A stretch of DNA of 64,000 bases from contig NZ_JAAGWD010000001.1 in the NCBI RefSeq assembly GCF_010686685.1, forward strand, positions 372,001 to 436,000. Reading direction: 5' to 3'. Position 1 is the stretch's first letter, and each line of letters begins with the position of its first letter. This DNA is from Pontibacter burrus. Lineage in GTDB: Bacteria; Bacteroidota; Bacteroidia; Cytophagales; Hymenobacteraceae. Made by a program: the position numbers and the translations under genes. The notes under the pieces are model-generated. The model did not search any database. It had not been told where the DNA came from and was given only the letters and a program-made list of their open reading frames with translations. This document shows positions 25,559 through 34,428 of the stretch, in pieces.

Positions 25559-27085
25559 TTAGTGGTTTATCAGTGATTTTCCTGTCATTTCAGGTGGCTG
25601 CGGAACTCCCATCAGCTCCAGTATAGTTGGGGCAATATCTCCCAGCTTACCTTCGTGCAGTTCACCTTTAAAGGTATTGCTTACCAATACGCACGGAACA
25701 AGGTTTGTGGTATGGGCGGTGTTTGGTGTGCCGTCGTCATTTATCATGCAGTCGGCGTTGCCATGGTCAGCTATAACTATAGTATCATAGCCATTTTCAA
25801 GAGCAGTGGTTACCACAGCGGCGGCACATTCATCCACAGCTTCGCAGGCTTTTACAGCTGCTTCAAATACGCCCGTATGGCCAACCATGTCGGGGTTTGC
25901 AAAGTTAAGGCAAACAAAGTCTGCACTTTTCTTCTGTAGTTCGGGCACCAGTACATCGCGCAGGTCGTAAGCACTCATTTCGGGCTTCAGGTCATAAGTC
26001 GCTACTTTAGGCGACGGGCACAGCAAACGCTTCTCTCCGGCAAATTCGGTCTCGCGGCCGCCTGAGAAGAAGAAAGTTACGTGCGGGTATTTTTCTGTTT
26101 CGGCAATACGTATCTGAGTTTTGCCAGCTTTCTCTAACACCTCGCCCAGCGTGTTGTTCAGGTTATCCTTATCAAAGATCGGCGATACGTTCTCAAATGT
26201 ATCGTCGTAGTTGGTCATGGTCACATAATGCAGGTTGAGCTTATGCATGTTCTGCTCCGGAAAGTCGCGCTGCGTCAAAGCCTGCGTTATCTCGCGGCCA
26301 CGGTCTGTCCGGAAGTTAAAGCAAATCACTACATCGCCATCCTTTATAGTTGCTACTGGCTCCCCGTTGCTGTCTACACGAACGATAGGCTTTATAAATT
26401 CATCGGTAACGCCTGCATTGTAAGACTCTAGTATGGCACTGATAACATTAGATGATGGCTTGCCCTCGCCCTTCACCATCAGGTCGTACGCCAGCTTTAC
26501 GCGCTCCCAACGGTTATCGCGGTCCATGGCATAATAGCGCCCGATTACGGAAGCTATAGTTCCGGTGGTGCGGTCTATGTGCTCGCTCAGGTCGTTCATG
26601 TATTTTACGCCGCCTTTCGGGTCGGTATCGCGGCCATCGGTAAAGGCATGGATGTATACCTGCTGCAGGCCTTCGTCGAAAGCAGCAGTGCAGAGTGCCT
26701 TTAGGTGGTTGAGGTGCGAGTGTACGCCACCATCCGAAACCAGCCCGATAAGGTGCACTGGCTTTTTGTTTTCGCGGGCATAGGCAAAAGCGTTTGCCAG
26801 TGCCGGCATACTGCCCAGCTTTTTGTCGGCAATGGTTTTGTTAATCAATACCAGGTCCTGGTACACTACACGGCCGGCACCAATGTTCATGTGGCCCACT
26901 TCGGAGTTACCCATCTGGCCCTCTGGTAAGCCTACGGCTTCGCCGGAAGCCTGCAGCCTGGTATGTGGATATTTTGCGATAATAGAATCGTAGAAAGGAG
27001 TGTTGGCCTTTTGGATGGCCGAGACCGCTGGATTAGTGGCAATTCCCCACCCGTCCAGGATCACTAAAAGTACCTGCTTGTTCAT
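25559..27085 (-). CDS. gpmI: 2,3-bisphosphoglycerate-independent phosphoglycerate mutase
   Basis: 508 residues. It interconverts 3- and 2-phosphoglycerate in glycolysis through a phosphoserine and two Mn ions. It has LLVILDGWG (metal Asp11), the phosphoserine site GNSEVGHMNIGAG (Ser61), FTDGRDTDPKGG, and the alkaline-phosphatase-type metal sites near the C-terminus (NPDMVGHTG, ADHGNADCM, HTTNLVP). A perfect -7 element lies just upstream, predicting an mRNA that begins at or one base before the ATG. Confidence 0.97.
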   Translation of the reverse strand: MNKQVLLVILDGWGIATNPAVSAIQKANTPFYDSIIAKYPHTRLQASGEAVGLPEGQMGNSEVGHMNIGAGRVVYQDLVLINKTIADKKLGSMPALANAFAYARENKKPVHLIGLVSDGGVHSHLNHLKALCTAAFDEGLQQVYIHAFTDGRDTDPKGGVKYMNDLSEHIDRTTGTIASVIGRYYAMDRDNRWERVKLAYDLMVKGEGKPSSNVISAILESYNAGVTDEFIKPIVRVDSNGEPVATIKDGDVVICFNFRTDRGREITQALTQRDFPEQNMHKLNLHYVTMTNYDDTFENVSPIFDKDNLNNTLGEVLEKAGKTQIRIAETEKYPHVTFFFSGGRETEFAGEKRLLCPSPKVATYDLKPEMSAYDLRDVLVPELQKKSADFVCLNFANPDMVGHTGVFEAAVKACEAVDECAAAVVTTALENGYDTIVIADHGNADCMINDDGTPNTAHTTNLVPCVLVSNTFKGELHEGKLGDIAPTILELMGVPQPPEMTGKSLINH

Positions 27086-27089
27086 GCTG

Positions 27090-27097
27090 CAAATATA
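27090..27097 (-). promoter_or_regulatory. -7 element of gpmI, predicted leaderless
   Basis: The minus strand reads TATATTTG then CAGC and ATG. With the -7 box ending four bases before the start of transcription, the mRNA would start at the gpmI ATG. Confidence 0.55.
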
Positions 27098-27296
27098 GCT
27101 ATAATCTTGTGTATACTTATCCCGTGCTCCAACTATAACATTCCTGCTGCTGTGTTGGTAAAGTATAATTTTAAAGGTGTATCAGGTAAGTTCTGAATTT
27201 TATATATAACTTAACCACCGCAATCTCTGGTGTTATACGCATTGTATAGTTGTTGGCATAGTTTTAGCTCTAGGTCTGTAGGTTACAAACAACATT

Positions 27297-27698
27297 ATGA
27301 AAAATTTTAAACAGTTTGCCTTCGTTTTCTCTTTGGTTCTGGTTGTGGCGTTTATGTCAGTAGGGCAAGCCATGGCACAGGGTGGTGTAATGGAAAGCGT
27401 TAAGTCGGCAATGAAGGCCGGATCTTCCAAAGACCTGGCCCGCAGCTTTAACAGTACCGTAGAGCTTACGCTAAACGGCAAGGAAGCTACCAGCTATAGT
27501 AGTACACAGGCTGAGTTCGTGATGAAGAACTTCTTCAGCAAAAACGCTCCTGTAGATTTTACTTACAGCCACCAGGGTTCTTCCGACAAGGGGCAGCAAT
27601 ATGCCATCGGTACCTATAGTTCTAAGAGCGGAACGTACACAGTATTAGTACGAATGAAAGAATCTAAGATACAATCCATGAATTTTATAAAAGATTAA
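27297..27698 (+). CDS. secreted DUF4783 family protein
   Basis: 133 residues with signal peptide 1-27 (FSLVLVVAFMSVGQAMA). The mature part looks like a small NTF2-like cone (ESVKSAMKAGSSKDLARSFNSTVELTLNGK...FFSKNAPVDFTYSHQG), which matches my memory of the Bacteroidota family DUF4783, often encoded beside nadC as here. It is exported to the periplasm, and the function is unknown. Confidence 0.8.
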   Translation: MKNFKQFAFVFSLVLVVAFMSVGQAMAQGGVMESVKSAMKAGSSKDLARSFNSTVELTLNGKEATSYSSTQAEFVMKNFFSKNAPVDFTYSHQGSSDKGQQYAIGTYSSKSGTYTVLVRMKESKIQSMNFIKD

Positions 27699-27721
27699 GT
27701 ATATACAAGCATATTTTTAGC

Positions 27722-27752
27722 AAGGCCCGGGGTTTATCCCGAGCCTTTTTTT
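27722..27752 (+). terminator. intrinsic terminator before nadC
   Basis: AAGGCCCGGG/CCCGAGCCTT stem (one mismatch), loop GTTTAT, then seven T's. The T run merges into the promoter of the next gene. Confidence 0.85.
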
Positions 27753-27759
27753 ATTTTTG
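27752..27759 (+). promoter_or_regulatory. -7 element of nadC, predicted leaderless
   Basis: TATTTTTG (perfect TAnnTTTG) formed by the T tract of the preceding terminator. It ends 4 bases before the GTG start codon at 27764. Confidence 0.55.
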
Positions 27760-27763
27760 CACC

Positions 27764-28627
27764 GTGAAACCGACATACCTCACCGAAAAAAGTATAAGCG
27801 AGTTTATCGCGATGGCGCTGGCCGAAGATATTGGCGACGGCGATCACTCCTCGCTGGCCTCTATTCCGGCAGATGCGCAGAACCAGGCGCGCCTGCTTGT
27901 GAAAGGGGAAGGCATACTGGCTGGCGTTGAGCTTGCTGGTTACATATTTAACGCCGTTGACCCCGGATTGCAGGTAGAAGTACTGTTGCAGGACGGTGCT
28001 GCTGTAAAATATGGCGATGTGGCCTTAACCGTAAAAGGGAAAGCGCAGAGCATACTTACAGCAGAGCGATTGGTACTAAACTGCATGCAGCGCATGAGCG
28101 GCATTGCCACCTACACAAATCACCTGACGGAGCTGATAAAAGGCACAAACGCAAAGCTGCTCGATACCCGCAAGACCACACCTAATTTCCGGATTATGGA
28201 AAAGTGGGCTGTTGTGATAGGTGGCGGGCATAATCACCGTTTCGGCCTGTTCGATATGATCATCCTGAAAGATAACCATGTGGATTATGCCGGCGGCATA
28301 AAGGAAGCTATAGTTGCCACACAGCGTTACCTGCAGGAGAAAGGCAAAGACCTGCGCATTGAGGTAGAAACCCGCAACCTGGAAGAAGTGAAGCAAGCGC
28401 TGGAAACAGGTGGTATCCATAGGATTATGTTGGATAACATGACTCCGGAGATGATGCGCGAAGCAGTGGCTATGATCGGTGGAAAGTATGAGACTGAAGC
28501 ATCCGGCGGCATAACAGAAGAAACCATTCGTGCCGTAGCCGAGTGTGGCGTAGATTATATCTCGGTGGGTGCACTTACACACTCTATAAAAAGTATTGAC
28601 CTGAGCCTGAAGGCTTACAAACTATAG
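27764..28627 (+). CDS. nadC: nicotinate-nucleotide pyrophosphorylase (carboxylating)
   Basis: 287 residues from a GTG. It makes nicotinate mononucleotide from quinolinate and PRPP in NAD synthesis. It has DTRKTTP (134-140), GGGHNHR (153-159) and the barrel motifs MIILKDNH, VEVETRN, IMLDNM and ASGGI. nadA/nadB are not in the window. It has its own promoter overlapping the upstream terminator. Confidence 0.96.
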   Translation: MKPTYLTEKSISEFIAMALAEDIGDGDHSSLASIPADAQNQARLLVKGEGILAGVELAGYIFNAVDPGLQVEVLLQDGAAVKYGDVALTVKGKAQSILTAERLVLNCMQRMSGIATYTNHLTELIKGTNAKLLDTRKTTPNFRIMEKWAVVIGGGHNHRFGLFDMIILKDNHVDYAGGIKEAIVATQRYLQEKGKDLRIEVETRNLEEVKQALETGGIHRIMLDNMTPEMMREAVAMIGGKYETEASGGITEETIRAVAECGVDYISVGALTHSIKSIDLSLKAYKL

Positions 28628-28699
28628 TTTTGGCAGGCCCTGCAGCCAGAGAAGCGAAGCAGAAGAAAACAGCAGGGCAACAAAATCAGAAAAACAAGA

Positions 28700-29284
28700 A
28701 TGCAGCAGTTAAACCAAAGATTTCGTGCACCACAGGGACCAGCTCCGGGCACGATTCGCACCAAAAAGTACCAGTTAGACAAAGACCTGTTTACTAAAAT
28801 AGCATTAGGCAAAGTATGGCGCCGCGAGTGGTGGTACGCCCTGATCCCGTTTGCGCTGTTCATGCTACCAGCTGTATTCAGCTTCTCGTGGTGGTGGGTA
28901 GTAGGTGCCGTAATTATGACGATCATTTACGTGGCCATCCGTTCGGCACAAATAGTAGGCGTAACACGCGTAGAGCAAGGTACTGCCCTGTTTGAGAAAA
29001 TGAATTACGAGATTGACCAGCGCCAGATCATTATGAAGCGCAACGAGCGCGAAGGCATGAGCATGAACTGGGATATGATAGCCAAGGCAGAGCGTAGCAA
29101 TGATGCATTCCTGTTGTGGCTGAAACCAGCCAGTGCTGATCTAATGCCGAAAGGATTTAAAGGCTGGCTGGCACGTACTTTCCAGGCTCCGGTTTTTATT
29201 CACCTGCCTTATCGTATATTTGTGGGCACCAACGACGTGAAGCTGATGGAAAGCCTGCTGCGCCGCAAGAGCCTGATAGCTTAA
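28700..29284 (+). CDS. membrane protein, YcxB-like
   Basis: 194 residues. A basic N-terminus is followed by two closely spaced membrane helices (~47-80: WYALIPFALFMLPAVFSFSWWWVVGAVIMTIIYVAI) and a cytoplasmic part (YEIDQRQIIMKRNEREGMSMNWDMIAKAERSNDAFLLWL) that looks like the beta-rich YcxB/PH-like domain. The assignment is by layout. It is likely an inner-membrane protein of unknown function. Confidence 0.6.
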   Translation: MQQLNQRFRAPQGPAPGTIRTKKYQLDKDLFTKIALGKVWRREWWYALIPFALFMLPAVFSFSWWWVVGAVIMTIIYVAIRSAQIVGVTRVEQGTALFEKMNYEIDQRQIIMKRNEREGMSMNWDMIAKAERSNDAFLLWLKPASADLMPKGFKGWLARTFQAPVFIHLPYRIFVGTNDVKLMESLLRRKSLIA

Positions 29285-29399
29285 GCTGGCCGCCCAGGAA
29301 CCTTAACGTCTAGGGTAAACGTAAAATGTTATAAATTAGTGTTTTGTCTGTAGATCAGCAGACGAAGATGCTCCTGATAAAGTATAAAATCATACAAAA

Positions 29400-29714
29400 A
29401 TGAATAAGAACGTAATAGCAGTATTTACCGCGGTTTGCGGTTTATTTATGGCTTCCTGCGGTGCGCCTTCTGACCTGAGGCCAGGTGAGAAAGTGTCTGT
29501 TGACCTTGTTGAGCCAGGTACACGCAACACATTTAACGTATCGGATGCTGGTAAGCCTGAAGTGGCTGCTGATGGTACTGTACAGCACGAAGAAACACGC
29601 GAAGAAGTAATTCCGGGACGTGAGCGTGGCGGAAACGAGATTAACCCGGCTGACAGCACTGCCGAAGAGGTAAAGACTAACTCTCCTGCCGGCGCTACTA
29701 AGTATCAGGACTAA
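29400..29714 (+). CDS. small lipoprotein, disordered
   Basis: 104 residues with lipobox FMASC (Cys20). The mature part is hydrophilic, acidic and without aromatic residues until the final Tyr, so it is probably unstructured. No family recognised. A strong terminator follows. Confidence 0.7.
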   Translation: MNKNVIAVFTAVCGLFMASCGAPSDLRPGEKVSVDLVEPGTRNTFNVSDAGKPEVAADGTVQHEETREEVIPGRERGGNEINPADSTAEEVKTNSPAGATKYQD

Positions 29715-29734
29715 CCGAGAAATTATAAGTTCGG

Positions 29735-29777
29735 AAACCTGCCGTTGCTATAGTTTCAGCAGCGGCAGGTTTTTTTG
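29735..29777 (+). terminator. intrinsic terminator
   Basis: AAACCTGCCG/CGGCAGGTTT stem (extended by GCT/AGC inside) with a loop containing TATAGTTT, then seven T's. Confidence 0.9.
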
Positions 29778-29850
29778 TGCTCATAACTATAGTTTGTTTC
29801 GTATGTAACGGCAAAAACTGCGTATTACCCACCAACAAATATTTTTGAAG

Positions 29851-29858
29851 TATATTTG
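29851..29858 (+). promoter_or_regulatory. -7 element of the methyltransferase-ZIP unit
   Basis: TATATTTG, perfect TAnnTTTG followed by CA. Transcription would start near 29862, 27 nt before the ATG. Confidence 0.55.
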
Positions 29859-29888
29859 CACTCGTTTTTGCCATTATAATACATTGCA

Positions 29889-30626
29889 ATGTCCATACAG
29901 GAACAAGAGTGGTTCAGTACCTGGTTCGACTCTCCTTACTACCATATTCTTTACCAGCACCGCGATGACCTGGAAGCGCAGCAGTTTATGGATAAATTGC
30001 TGACCTACCTGCACCCGAAGCCTCACGAAAAGATACTGGACATGCCTTGTGGCAAAGGGCGCCATGCGGTATACCTGAACCAGAAAGGCTACGATGTAAC
30101 CGGCCTTGATCTGTCGGAGCAGAGCATTGCCCACGCCAAACAGTTCGAGAACGAGCGCCTGCATTTTGCCGAGCACGACATGCGTGAAGTGTATCAACCT
30201 GAAAGCTTCGATTTTATCCTTAACCTGTTTACAAGTTTCGGCTATTTTGAAAACGAGACAGAGAATGTGGTAGCCTTAAATGCCATGGCCAAAGCCCTGA
30301 AACATGGAGGCAAACTAGTTATAGACTTTATGAATACCGACCTGACCATCGCCAACCTGGTAGCAGAAGAGGTAAAAATAGTTGAGGGCATCAAGTTCCA
30401 TATACACCGTGGCGTAGACAATGGCTTTATTGTAAAAACGATCCGCTTTACTGATAAGGGGCAGGATTATAAATTCGAGGAGCGGGTGCGTGCACTGCGT
30501 CAGGAAGATTTTATAGAATACTTTGGTATGGCACAGCTCCGGCTTGCAGAAGTATTCGGCGACTATAACCTGCGTCCTTTCAACCCGGCAAGCAGCGAAC
30601 GTATGATCTTTGTTCTTAAAAAATAA
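29889..30626 (+). CDS. class I SAM-dependent methyltransferase
   Basis: 245 residues. Motif I is ILDMPCGKGRHAVYLNQKGYDVTGLDLSE (~54-82) and motif II is FDFILNLFTSFGYF. The form MPCGKGRHA is typical of a Bacteroidota branch of small-molecule methyltransferases. The substrate is unknown. It is followed after 8 bp by the ZIP transporter, probably in one transcript. Confidence 0.85.
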   Translation: MSIQEQEWFSTWFDSPYYHILYQHRDDLEAQQFMDKLLTYLHPKPHEKILDMPCGKGRHAVYLNQKGYDVTGLDLSEQSIAHAKQFENERLHFAEHDMREVYQPESFDFILNLFTSFGYFENETENVVALNAMAKALKHGGKLVIDFMNTDLTIANLVAEEVKIVEGIKFHIHRGVDNGFIVKTIRFTDKGQDYKFEERVRALRQEDFIEYFGMAQLRLAEVFGDYNLRPFNPASSERMIFVLKK

Positions 30627-30634
30627 CTTACCGC

Positions 30635-31387
30635 ATGATAGCAGCCATCCTGGTCTTATTCTTTACTGTAGTGCTGTCTGGTTTTCTGGTCAAGTTGTTC
30701 CCTCCTGATAATGTGCGCTGGCTTAAAATGGCGCTGGCTTTTAGTGGGGCTTACCTGTTCACAATAACGATAACACACCTGCTGCCTGATGTTCTGATCA
30801 GCAACCAGGATGCTCATACAGTTGGTTATTGGGTACTGGCCGGCTTCTTTCTGCAGCTTATACTGGAAATCTTTTCGCATGGTATTGAGCATGGGCACAT
30901 GCACACCCATACCCACACACATCAAACCGACTCTATCCCTTACCTGTTGCTGGGCTCCTTGTTCATGCATGCTTTCCTGGAAGGTAGTATCCTGGTTGAT
31001 CAGGATCACCGCGCGGTTGGGCATATGCATCATCAAGGCAGTTTTTACTCGGTGTTGCTGGGCGTAGCGTTGCACCACGTGCCAGCTGCATTTGCGCTGA
31101 TGTCGGTGTTGCTGTCGCGATTGAAGAACTTTAAGAAGGCATTTGGCTGGCTGATGGTATTTGCGGTTGCGTCGCCGTTAGGTATTTTAGTAAGCAACTC
31201 GTTGCTAGCACATGAGGCACATGGCGGTATGGTGTACACCGCACTTACGGGACTGGTAGCGGGTAATTTCCTGCACATTTCCACTACTATTCTGTTCGAG
31301 ACTAGCCCGGAGCACAGCTTTAACCGAAACAAGCTGATCGCTACACTGCTTGGCCTGGTGCTGGCCCTGCTCACCGATTTTGTTTAA
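30635..31387 (+). CDS. ZIP-family metal transporter
   Basis: 250 residues with about eight membrane helices. A cytoplasmic His-rich loop (HGIEHGHMHTHTHTHQ, ~87-102) and the metal-site helices HAFLEGS and LHHVPAAFALMS with a later NFLHIST mark a ZIP zinc/iron importer of the inner membrane. No Zur-type operator was recognised upstream. It is co-oriented with the methyltransferase. Confidence 0.88.
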   Translation: MIAAILVLFFTVVLSGFLVKLFPPDNVRWLKMALAFSGAYLFTITITHLLPDVLISNQDAHTVGYWVLAGFFLQLILEIFSHGIEHGHMHTHTHTHQTDSIPYLLLGSLFMHAFLEGSILVDQDHRAVGHMHHQGSFYSVLLGVALHHVPAAFALMSVLLSRLKNFKKAFGWLMVFAVASPLGILVSNSLLAHEAHGGMVYTALTGLVAGNFLHISTTILFETSPEHSFNRNKLIATLLGLVLALLTDFV

Positions 31388-31692
31388 CACCAACTATAGC
31401 GCACATTGCTGTAGACCGATCCGGGAGCATTAAATGCCAGTATAAGGTGGTGTACCTACCTTTCTCTGAAAACCCAAATAGTGCAGGCTTATAGCAGGGT
31501 TTGAAATTGATACTATAAGAACCGGTTACAACTATAGTTGAGAAGCTATAACTATAGCTCTTGAACTATAGTTGCTGAGATAAACGCTGACAGCATAACG
31601 AATTAAATGCGTGCAAAACCTTTTCAGATCTGGTATCAGAGCTTTGAATGCTTTAACTGGAAAAATTTTAGAGTAGTGGGAAGTAGCGCATG
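31388..31692. other. intergenic region with a cluster of AACTATAG motifs
   Basis: 305 bp between the ZIP gene and the convergent 127-residue gene. AACTATAG occurs at 31392, 31530, 31550 and 31564, and two of these (31530, 31564) are complete AACTATAGTT palindromes within 44 bp. No gene, terminator hairpin or RNA was recognised. Confidence 0.6.
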
Positions 31693-32076
31693 CTACATTA
31701 CGGTAGAAAGCAGCGTTGCAATAAGCGCTTTTACTGTGCTTACCATTGCCGGCATCATGTCGCTGCTTGACCTTTCGTCTTCCGGAGTAAACGCTTCTTT
31801 AAAGTAAGATAGCGGGCTATCAAGCCTTTCAGCATCAAGAACAGACTTGTCGCGGGAGCGAACACCTGTGGCTTTAACCTTAGCCTTAGCCGGGTCAGTG
31901 CTTGAAACGGTAGCCGTTGGTACCGTGGTTTGCTGGTTTTGAGTTTGTGTGGCCGTGGCTCCGTTGTTAGCATTATTATTTGCCAGAACCAGAGAGCATG
32001 AAAAAGCGAGCAACAGTGTTAGAATTGCTGTTGGTAAAACTGCACAGTTATGTAGCCACTTTTTTTCCACGATCAA
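31693..32076 (-). CDS. small secreted protein of unknown function
   Basis: 127 residues with a signal peptide (~1-32, AILTLLLAFSCSLVLA). A Thr/Gln/Asn-rich linker follows (NNANNGATATQTQNQQTT), then a basic segment and a C-terminal amphipathic helix (MMPAMVSTVKALIATLLSTVM). No known family. The composition of the linker is that of an exported tether. Confidence 0.6.
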   Translation of the reverse strand: MIVEKKWLHNCAVLPTAILTLLLAFSCSLVLANNNANNGATATQTQNQQTTVPTATVSSTDPAKAKVKATGVRSRDKSVLDAERLDSPLSYFKEAFTPEDERSSSDMMPAMVSTVKALIATLLSTVM

Positions 32077-32188
32077 ATGTAAAATTTAATTCCCTGATAT
32101 CCAAGTATGTGATTGTATATTTTGGGGAATGATTGGTTTTTTACTGCTAACGCATAAAATTAAAAAGTAAGTATAGTGTTTGCGCTAT

Positions 32189-32608
32189 TTATCTTTTTGT
32201 TGCGGGCCGTATAACTTTCATTTTAACCGGTGCCACTCCGGCATCTATCATGCCTACCCGTCGGGCAGCTGCTTCCGAAAGGTCAATGATTCTGCCTCTC
32301 ACAAATGGTCCGCGATCTGTGATTTTTACTTTTACTGACTTGTTGGTGGTAGTGTTAGTAACCTTCACTTTTGTGCCGAAAGGAAGCTTTTTGTGGGCTG
32401 CTGTTAATTTGCCTCGTCGGTAAGGCTCACCGTTGGCCATTTTTCGCCCTTGAAACTTACGTCCATAGTAAGAAGCCTTTCCCTCTTCGGTATAACCACG
32501 CTCCCCGAAACTTGCTTTACTGCCAGCGCAAGAGAACAAGCTCAGGCTTAGAATTATAACGATAAGGTTTAAAAACAGCGATTTGGGTGATTTGGAACGC
32601 AGAAGCAT
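32189..32608 (-). CDS. RlpA-like septal ring lytic transglycosylase lipoprotein
   Basis: 139 residues with lipobox LFSC (Cys27) and a double-psi beta-barrel (ASYYGRKFQGRKMANGEPY, KLPFGTKVKVTN, VKITDRGPFVRGRIIDLSEAAARRVGM), as in RlpA, which cleaves peptidoglycan strands lacking stem peptides. The SPOR domain of E. coli RlpA is absent, so septal targeting may differ. The stop is followed by a long gap with no clear terminator. The gene lies 2 bp from the next minus-strand gene. Confidence 0.88.
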   Translation of the reverse strand: MLLRSKSPKSLFLNLIVIILSLSLFSCAGSKASFGERGYTEEGKASYYGRKFQGRKMANGEPYRRGKLTAAHKKLPFGTKVKVTNTTTNKSVKVKITDRGPFVRGRIIDLSEAAARRVGMIDAGVAPVKMKVIRPATKR

Positions 32609-32610
32609 AA

Positions 32611-33312
32611 CTATAGTACTGGTAAACTGGTAATGAAAAGGTTTATTTCGTGTTGTAAGCGGTTAATATTTATAGTTTCGAGTGGGTGGCGGGTGGCGGG
32701 TAACACCAGCAACCGTGCATTGGGCAGATGGCGGTAAGCTTCGGTTGTCTCTTCTATCGTTACCATATTATCCTGGTCGCCGACAGACACCTGAACAGGC
32801 TGCTGTATATTGGCCAATGTTGATGGGGTTAACAGTGGCTCCTGCCCCAGGCCGAGCATAAGGCCAACTGTTTGCTGCATTACTTCTTCCCAGTTGTTCG
32901 GAGCATGACGATCGGCTAAGGTGGCTGCAAAGTGTGGTACCTTTGCTTTTATCTTTTCAGGGTCCAGCAGCTTTACCTCCTTGGCAGCAGCTTCGGCAGA
33001 CCAGGCAAATTTTGTAGCCAGCGTAAACACACTTTTGATGCGCTCCGGGTACTCAGCTGCCAAGTATAAGGCCACATACCCACCCATACTATAGCCAAAG
33101 ATATGTACCTGCTGCAGCTGCTCACGCTCCAGAAAATCAAGCACGTTTGCTGCAAACAGTTTTATGCTAAAAGGCTCAGCAGCAAAAGCAGTGCCCCCGT
33201 GGCCGGCAAAGTCAAGGGTAAAAACATTGTAGCTACCTGAAAGGGTTTTTTTAAGCGGTTCCAGCATGGTTGCAGCACCAAGGGCACCATGCAGCAATAG
33301 TAAGTTCTCCAC
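32611..33312 (-). CDS. alpha/beta hydrolase
   Basis: 233 residues. The start LLLHGALGAATMLEPL gives the oxyanion region, FGYSMGGYVALYLA holds the nucleophile Ser (~95), and ATRHPLE the catalytic His, with Asp in VGDQDNM. It is cytoplasmic. This size is typical of esterase/carboxylesterase-like hydrolases, and the substrate is unknown. It sits immediately upstream of the rlpA-like gene (2 bp gap), so the two are co-transcribed. Confidence 0.87.
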   Translation of the reverse strand: MENLLLLHGALGAATMLEPLKKTLSGSYNVFTLDFAGHGGTAFAAEPFSIKLFAANVLDFLEREQLQQVHIFGYSMGGYVALYLAAEYPERIKSVFTLATKFAWSAEAAAKEVKLLDPEKIKAKVPHFAATLADRHAPNNWEEVMQQTVGLMLGLGQEPLLTPSTLANIQQPVQVSVGDQDNMVTIEETTEAYRHLPNARLLVLPATRHPLETININRLQHEINLFITSLPVL

Positions 33313-33348
33313 AATATCTATAGTTAGCTAAAAGTATAAGGCTGGCAG

Positions 33349-34065
33349 CTACTGCTTTACCTGGTAGTTATAGATCTGTATGGCCTGCATCAGCTTATCT
33401 TTCCGGAACAGGTTAATAACAAGTTGGCCACCAAGCACCCCGGCTCCGGCATACAGCATCGGCGATAGTTTAAGGTCGCCTTCCATAGTTCGTTCCGAGT
33501 TTATAATGCCCAGTGCCATAAGTCCAGCACCAACTATAGTTACACCTGTATCAATTACCTTTTCACGCTTGTATCGGTGCAGTAACACCATACTGGACGG
33601 GTTGTCGCCTAGGGCCATCTGCAGGTTTTCGTAGTTATAGTGGTAAAGTGGGCCTTCATCTTTAGAGAAATAATATACCCGGCGGCGGCTGGTGCGCGGC
33701 ATTCCATAACCGTAAGGCGAGTAAGAGTAACCTTCGTAAGTCAGGCGCGATGTGTAGAACTTATCAATACGTGGTCCCTCCAGTATGCGCTTGGCAAAAG
33801 CATCTGGGTGGTTACCGGGCTCTATACGGGCATAATAGCCATCGTTGTTCTGGAAGGATGTAACCATAGCAGGACTATAGCTCAGCGAGTCATCCAGCAG
33901 GAAATAATTAGACTTAAACAGCGGCGACTTTAGCTGTATTTTGTTAGCCATTATTACTTCGCCGGTATGTAGCTTTATAAAATATGGTTGCGTTCTTTGT
34001 GCCAGGGCAGTTGTGGCGCAGGTTAAGCAGCAAATAAGTAGCAGATAGAATTGTTTTCGGATCAT
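33349..34065 (-). CDS. secreted protein of unknown function
   Basis: 238 residues with signal peptide 1-22 (FYLLLICCLTCATTALA). A beta-rich first half (YFIKLHTGEVIMANKIQLKSPLF) is followed by a Tyr/Ser/Arg-rich linker and a Gly-rich hydrophobic region near 170-220 (VTIVGAGLMALGII, MLYAGAGVLGGQLVINLF). No family recognised. It is probably periplasmic or outer-membrane associated. Confidence 0.65.
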   Translation of the reverse strand: MIRKQFYLLLICCLTCATTALAQRTQPYFIKLHTGEVIMANKIQLKSPLFKSNYFLLDDSLSYSPAMVTSFQNNDGYYARIEPGNHPDAFAKRILEGPRIDKFYTSRLTYEGYSYSPYGYGMPRTSRRRVYYFSKDEGPLYHYNYENLQMALGDNPSSMVLLHRYKREKVIDTGVTIVGAGLMALGIINSERTMEGDLKLSPMLYAGAGVLGGQLVINLFRKDKLMQAIQIYNYQVKQ

Positions 34066-34116
34066 GATGTTACAGTATACTATATACTAACGTAGAGATG
34101 GTGTTATACTGCTAAA

Positions 34117-34428
34117 TTAATTAAAAAGAATATACAGCATAACCGGCATGCCCAGCAGCCCCAGGTAAACCCAACGCATCAGTTGCCCCCGGTGTTTTGA
34201 TGGCACTATATTACTTACTACCATTACCGCTATTAACAGGCACAGCAGGTATAAAAAAATAAATACTACAGCTTTCACCCAGTTAGGCACTACTGTATTG
34301 TTTTCCTGGTATTGGTTGCTCTCCCCCAGCCCCGACAGCAGATAACTCAGGCCAATGTATACCACCAGCTCAAAAAGCACAAAGTATAGCAGCCACACCC
34401 AGAACCCATATTTGCTTTGTTGCTGCAT
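34117..34428 (-). CDS. small three-helix membrane protein
   Basis: 103 residues with three hydrophobic helices (WVWLLYFVLFELVVYIGLSYLL; VVFIFLYLLCLLIAVMVVSNIV; VYLGLLGMPVMLYILF). Its start overlaps the stop of the upstream acetyltransferase by one base, so the two are translationally coupled. Function unknown. Confidence 0.65.
   Translation of the reverse strand: MQQQSKYGFWVWLLYFVLFELVVYIGLSYLLSGLGESNQYQENNTVVPNWVKAVVFIFLYLLCLLIAVMVVSNIVPSKHRGQLMRWVYLGLLGMPVMLYILFN

Noticed and set aside
31607-31807. 66-codon plus-strand frame after the ZIP gene
   Set aside because: More than half of it overlaps the opposite-strand secreted-protein gene, and there is no promoter or family support.
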